A program made the translations under genes and the position numbers. A DNA stretch of 50,942 nt, from positions 1-50,942 of the forward strand of contig NZ_CALCDX010000219.1 of NCBI RefSeq assembly GCF_937900395.1, given 5' to 3'. Shown here in pieces: positions 49,514-50,942 of this stretch (its first letter is position 1; every line of letters begins with the position of its first letter). This DNA comes from an uncultured Caulobacter sp. (lineage in GTDB: Bacteria > Pseudomonadota > Alphaproteobacteria > Caulobacterales > Caulobacteraceae). The notes under the pieces are model-generated. The model worked only from the letters and a program-made list of their open reading frames with translations. It did not search any database and was not told the origin of the DNA.

Positions 49514-50521
49514 TCAGTCCAGAAGCGGCGACCAGGCCGGGTCGGAGCCCGAACCATTGTAGGCGGCCGGCCGCAGGATCCGGCCGGTGATGTCCACCGT
49601 CCAGAGCTTGGGAACGCCGCCGCCGCCCTCGCGGAAGAACATCAGCACGCGACCGTTCGGCGCCCACGTCGGGCCCTCGTCCAGATAGCTGGTGGTCAGC
49701 AGGCGCTCGTCGCTGCCGTCGGGGCGCATGACGCCGATGTGGAATTCGCCGCCGGTCTGCTTGGTGAAGGCGATGAAGTCGCCGCGCGGGCTCCAGACGG
49801 GGGTCGTGTAGCGCCCGCCGCCGTACGAGATGCGGCGCACGCCCGTGCCGTCGGTGTTCATCACATAGAGCTGCGCTTGGCCGCCCCGGTCGGAGTTGAA
49901 CACGATCTTGGTGCCGTCCGGCGAGAACGAGGGCGAGGTGTCGATGGCCGGGTCGGTGGTGATCCGGGTCGTCGAGCGGCTGCGCAGGTCCATCACATAG
50001 ATGTCGCTGTTGCCGTTCTTCTCGACCGAGAAGGCCACCTTGCCGCCGTCGGGCGAGAAGCGCGGGGCGAACACCATGCCGGGGAACTTGCCGACCGTCT
50101 CCTGGCGGCTGGTCTCCAGATTCAGCAGGTAGATCGACGAGCCCGTCGGCCGCAGGGCCATGTAGGTCAGCTCCTGGCTGGTCGAGCTGAAGCGCGGGGT
50201 CATGACGATGTAGGAACCGTCGGTCAGGTACTGCGGATTGGCGCCGTCCTGGTCCATGATGGCGATGCGCTTGGTGCGGTTGTTGCCCGGGCCGGACTCC
50301 GAGACATAGGCCACGCGCGTATCGAAGTAGCCCTCCTCGCCCGTGACGCGCTTGTAGATCGCGTCGGCGATGATGTGGGAAAGGAGTTTGTCGCTCGACA
50401 ATCCAGGCCCCACGGTCGGCTCGAGCCAGCGCTCAATCGCCCCCTTCGCGAGTCGCTCGCGGCGGAGATCGAAGTTTCGGCAGGCCTCACGAAGCCCCTC
50501 GTAGGACGACTCGTAGATCAT
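49514..50521 (-). CDS. tolB: TolB beta-propeller with a replaced N-terminus
   Basis: The six-bladed beta-propeller of TolB is clear (IIADAIYKRVTGEEGYFDTRVAYVSESG, then repeated FSPDG / PRFSPDGGKVAF / PSFSPDGTKIVF blades to the end). Normal TolB proteins have about 430 residues, with a signal peptide and an N-terminal alpha/beta domain of about 150 residues that contacts TolA. Here all of this is missing. From about 50,380 outward the frame instead reads MIYESSYEGLREACRNFDLRRERLAKGAIERWLEPTVG..., with no signal peptide. The ATG at 50521 is the nearest start. Either a real rearrangement destroyed tolB, or the sequence joins two unrelated genomes. Confidence 0.75.
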   Translation of the reverse strand: MIYESSYEGLREACRNFDLRRERLAKGAIERWLEPTVGPGLSSDKLLSHIIADAIYKRVTGEEGYFDTRVAYVSESGPGNNRTKRIAIMDQDGANPQYLTDGSYIVMTPRFSSTSQELTYMALRPTGSSIYLLNLETSRQETVGKFPGMVFAPRFSPDGGKVAFSVEKNGNSDIYVMDLRSRSTTRITTDPAIDTSPSFSPDGTKIVFNSDRGGQAQLYVMNTDGTGVRRISYGGGRYTTPVWSPRGDFIAFTKQTGGEFHIGVMRPDGSDERLLTTSYLDEGPTWAPNGRVLMFFREGGGGVPKLWTVDITGRILRPAAYNGSGSDPAWSPLLD

Positions 50522-50699
50522 CGGAATGCTGCGCCTCCGGGCCCGGCGCGAATGCGTCGAGCGTTGTTTGACCGCTGCCCCGTCAGGCCCAAGCCGACAA
50601 GGCGAGGGTTCGACGCGACTTGAGCACGCTATCGCGATCGTCGCAGGGCATGGAGCACTATTTTGACGACCGAACGGTTCCACACGCCGGCCAGCCTTG

Positions 50700-50724
50700 A
50701 AAAAAACTGGCACTCCGTGCTTTC
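50700..50724 (-). terminator. Possible weak terminator after the partial gene at the right edge
   Basis: On the minus strand: GCAC-GGA-GTGC, two bases, then a run of seven T. The stem is short (four pairs), so the T run is the main support. It would end the leftward transcript of the gene whose stop is at 50745. Confidence 0.3.
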
Positions 50725-50744
50725 TCGACGCGCGCTCGGCCGGT

Positions 50745-50942
50745 TTAGGCGGCGTCGCGGGCGGCGGCGAGCGCCCGGGAAGCGGCGCCGGTCGCGACGA
50801 AGAGGGCGAGGTCGGCGACGATGGCGTCGGCCGGGAGGAGGGCGACCGGGCGTGCGCCGAGCGCCTTCGTGGCGGCGGCGAGCGAACGGGTCGCGAGGAA
50901 GGCGACGCGCGCGCAGAGGCGTTCCGCGGCGTGGAGGTAGCG
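50745..50942 (-). CDS. C-terminal fragment of an unrecognised protein at the right edge
   Basis: A 65-residue open stretch entering from the right edge and ending in TAA. It reads RYLHAAERLCARVAFLATRS and continues with Ala/Leu-rich helices to ASRALAAARDAA. Helical, alanine-rich C-termini like this occur in many enzymes, including acyl-CoA dehydrogenase-like ones, but no motif decides it. Leucine is mainly written CTC, while the genes to the left mainly use CTG. This supports a different origin for the DNA beyond about 50,380. Confidence 0.45.
   Translation of the reverse strand, partial: RYLHAAERLCARVAFLATRSLAAATKALGARPVALLPADAIVADLALFVATGAASRALAAARDAA

Noticed and set aside
50522..50713. 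Extension of the tolB-fusion frame to a start at 50713
   Set aside because: The added residues are Cys/Arg/Pro-rich and lie over a likely terminator; no signal peptide is gained.

Overview
The window looks like chromosomal DNA of a Caulobacter-like alphaproteobacterium (Caulobacteraceae). The evidence is very high GC with strongly GC-biased third codon positions, an imuA-imuB-dnaE2 mutagenesis cassette behind a perfect alphaproteobacterial SOS box (GTTC-N7-GTTC), an alphaproteobacterial-type serC-serA pair with a structured leader, a tolB-pal-cpoB-tilS-ftsH-folP order, many hybrid histidine kinases, and families of short GC-rich palindromic repeats in the gaps between genes. The species assignment is inference.

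Layout. 1-2.9 kb: glsA (cut by the left edge), dapE, a cupin and a GST. 3-8.5 kb, all on the minus strand: SRP RNA, dnaX, ybaB, recR, a 50-residue protein, rmuC and def, which covers protein targeting, replication, recombination and N-terminal maturation. 8.6-16.5 kb: nudC, a LysR regulator divergent from ilvD, a TetR regulator divergent from a two-domain phosphotransferase/kinase-like protein, and an exported serine hydrolase. 16.5-18.3 kb: a hybrid histidine kinase split by a frameshift into a membrane sensor and a cytoplasmic kinase-receiver. 18.5-20.1 kb: an acyl-CoA synthetase. 20.14-20.71 kb: the only long gap, filled with nested palindromes. 20.7-26.5 kb: dnaE2, imuB and imuA, divergent from a single-chain acyl-CoA carboxylase (26.6-29.8 kb).

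29.8-39.3 kb: a VanZ-like protein, serA, serC and its leader, two small proteins of unknown role, a membrane-bound hybrid kinase, a small exported protein, a PhzF-type isomerase, a nucleotidyltransferase and thiD. 39.4-44.2 kb: a Tat-exported GH127 glycosidase, folP, and a soluble PAS hybrid kinase. 44.3-50.5 kb: ftsH, tilS, cpoB, pal and tolB on the minus strand, which couples envelope integrity (Tol-Pal), tRNA-Ile lysidine formation and membrane proteolysis.

Four observations stand out. A complete intergenic palindromic repeat lies in frame inside imuB. Another repeat supplies the first codons of tilS. tolB loses its N-terminal domain at an abrupt junction near 50,380, beyond which the DNA looks foreign (possible rearrangement or assembly chimera). 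One hybrid kinase is split by a one-base frameshift. I saw no CRISPR array, transposase, prophage or tRNA gene. I did not recognise a wholly new multi-gene system; the repeat-into-protein cases are the best candidates for something undescribed.
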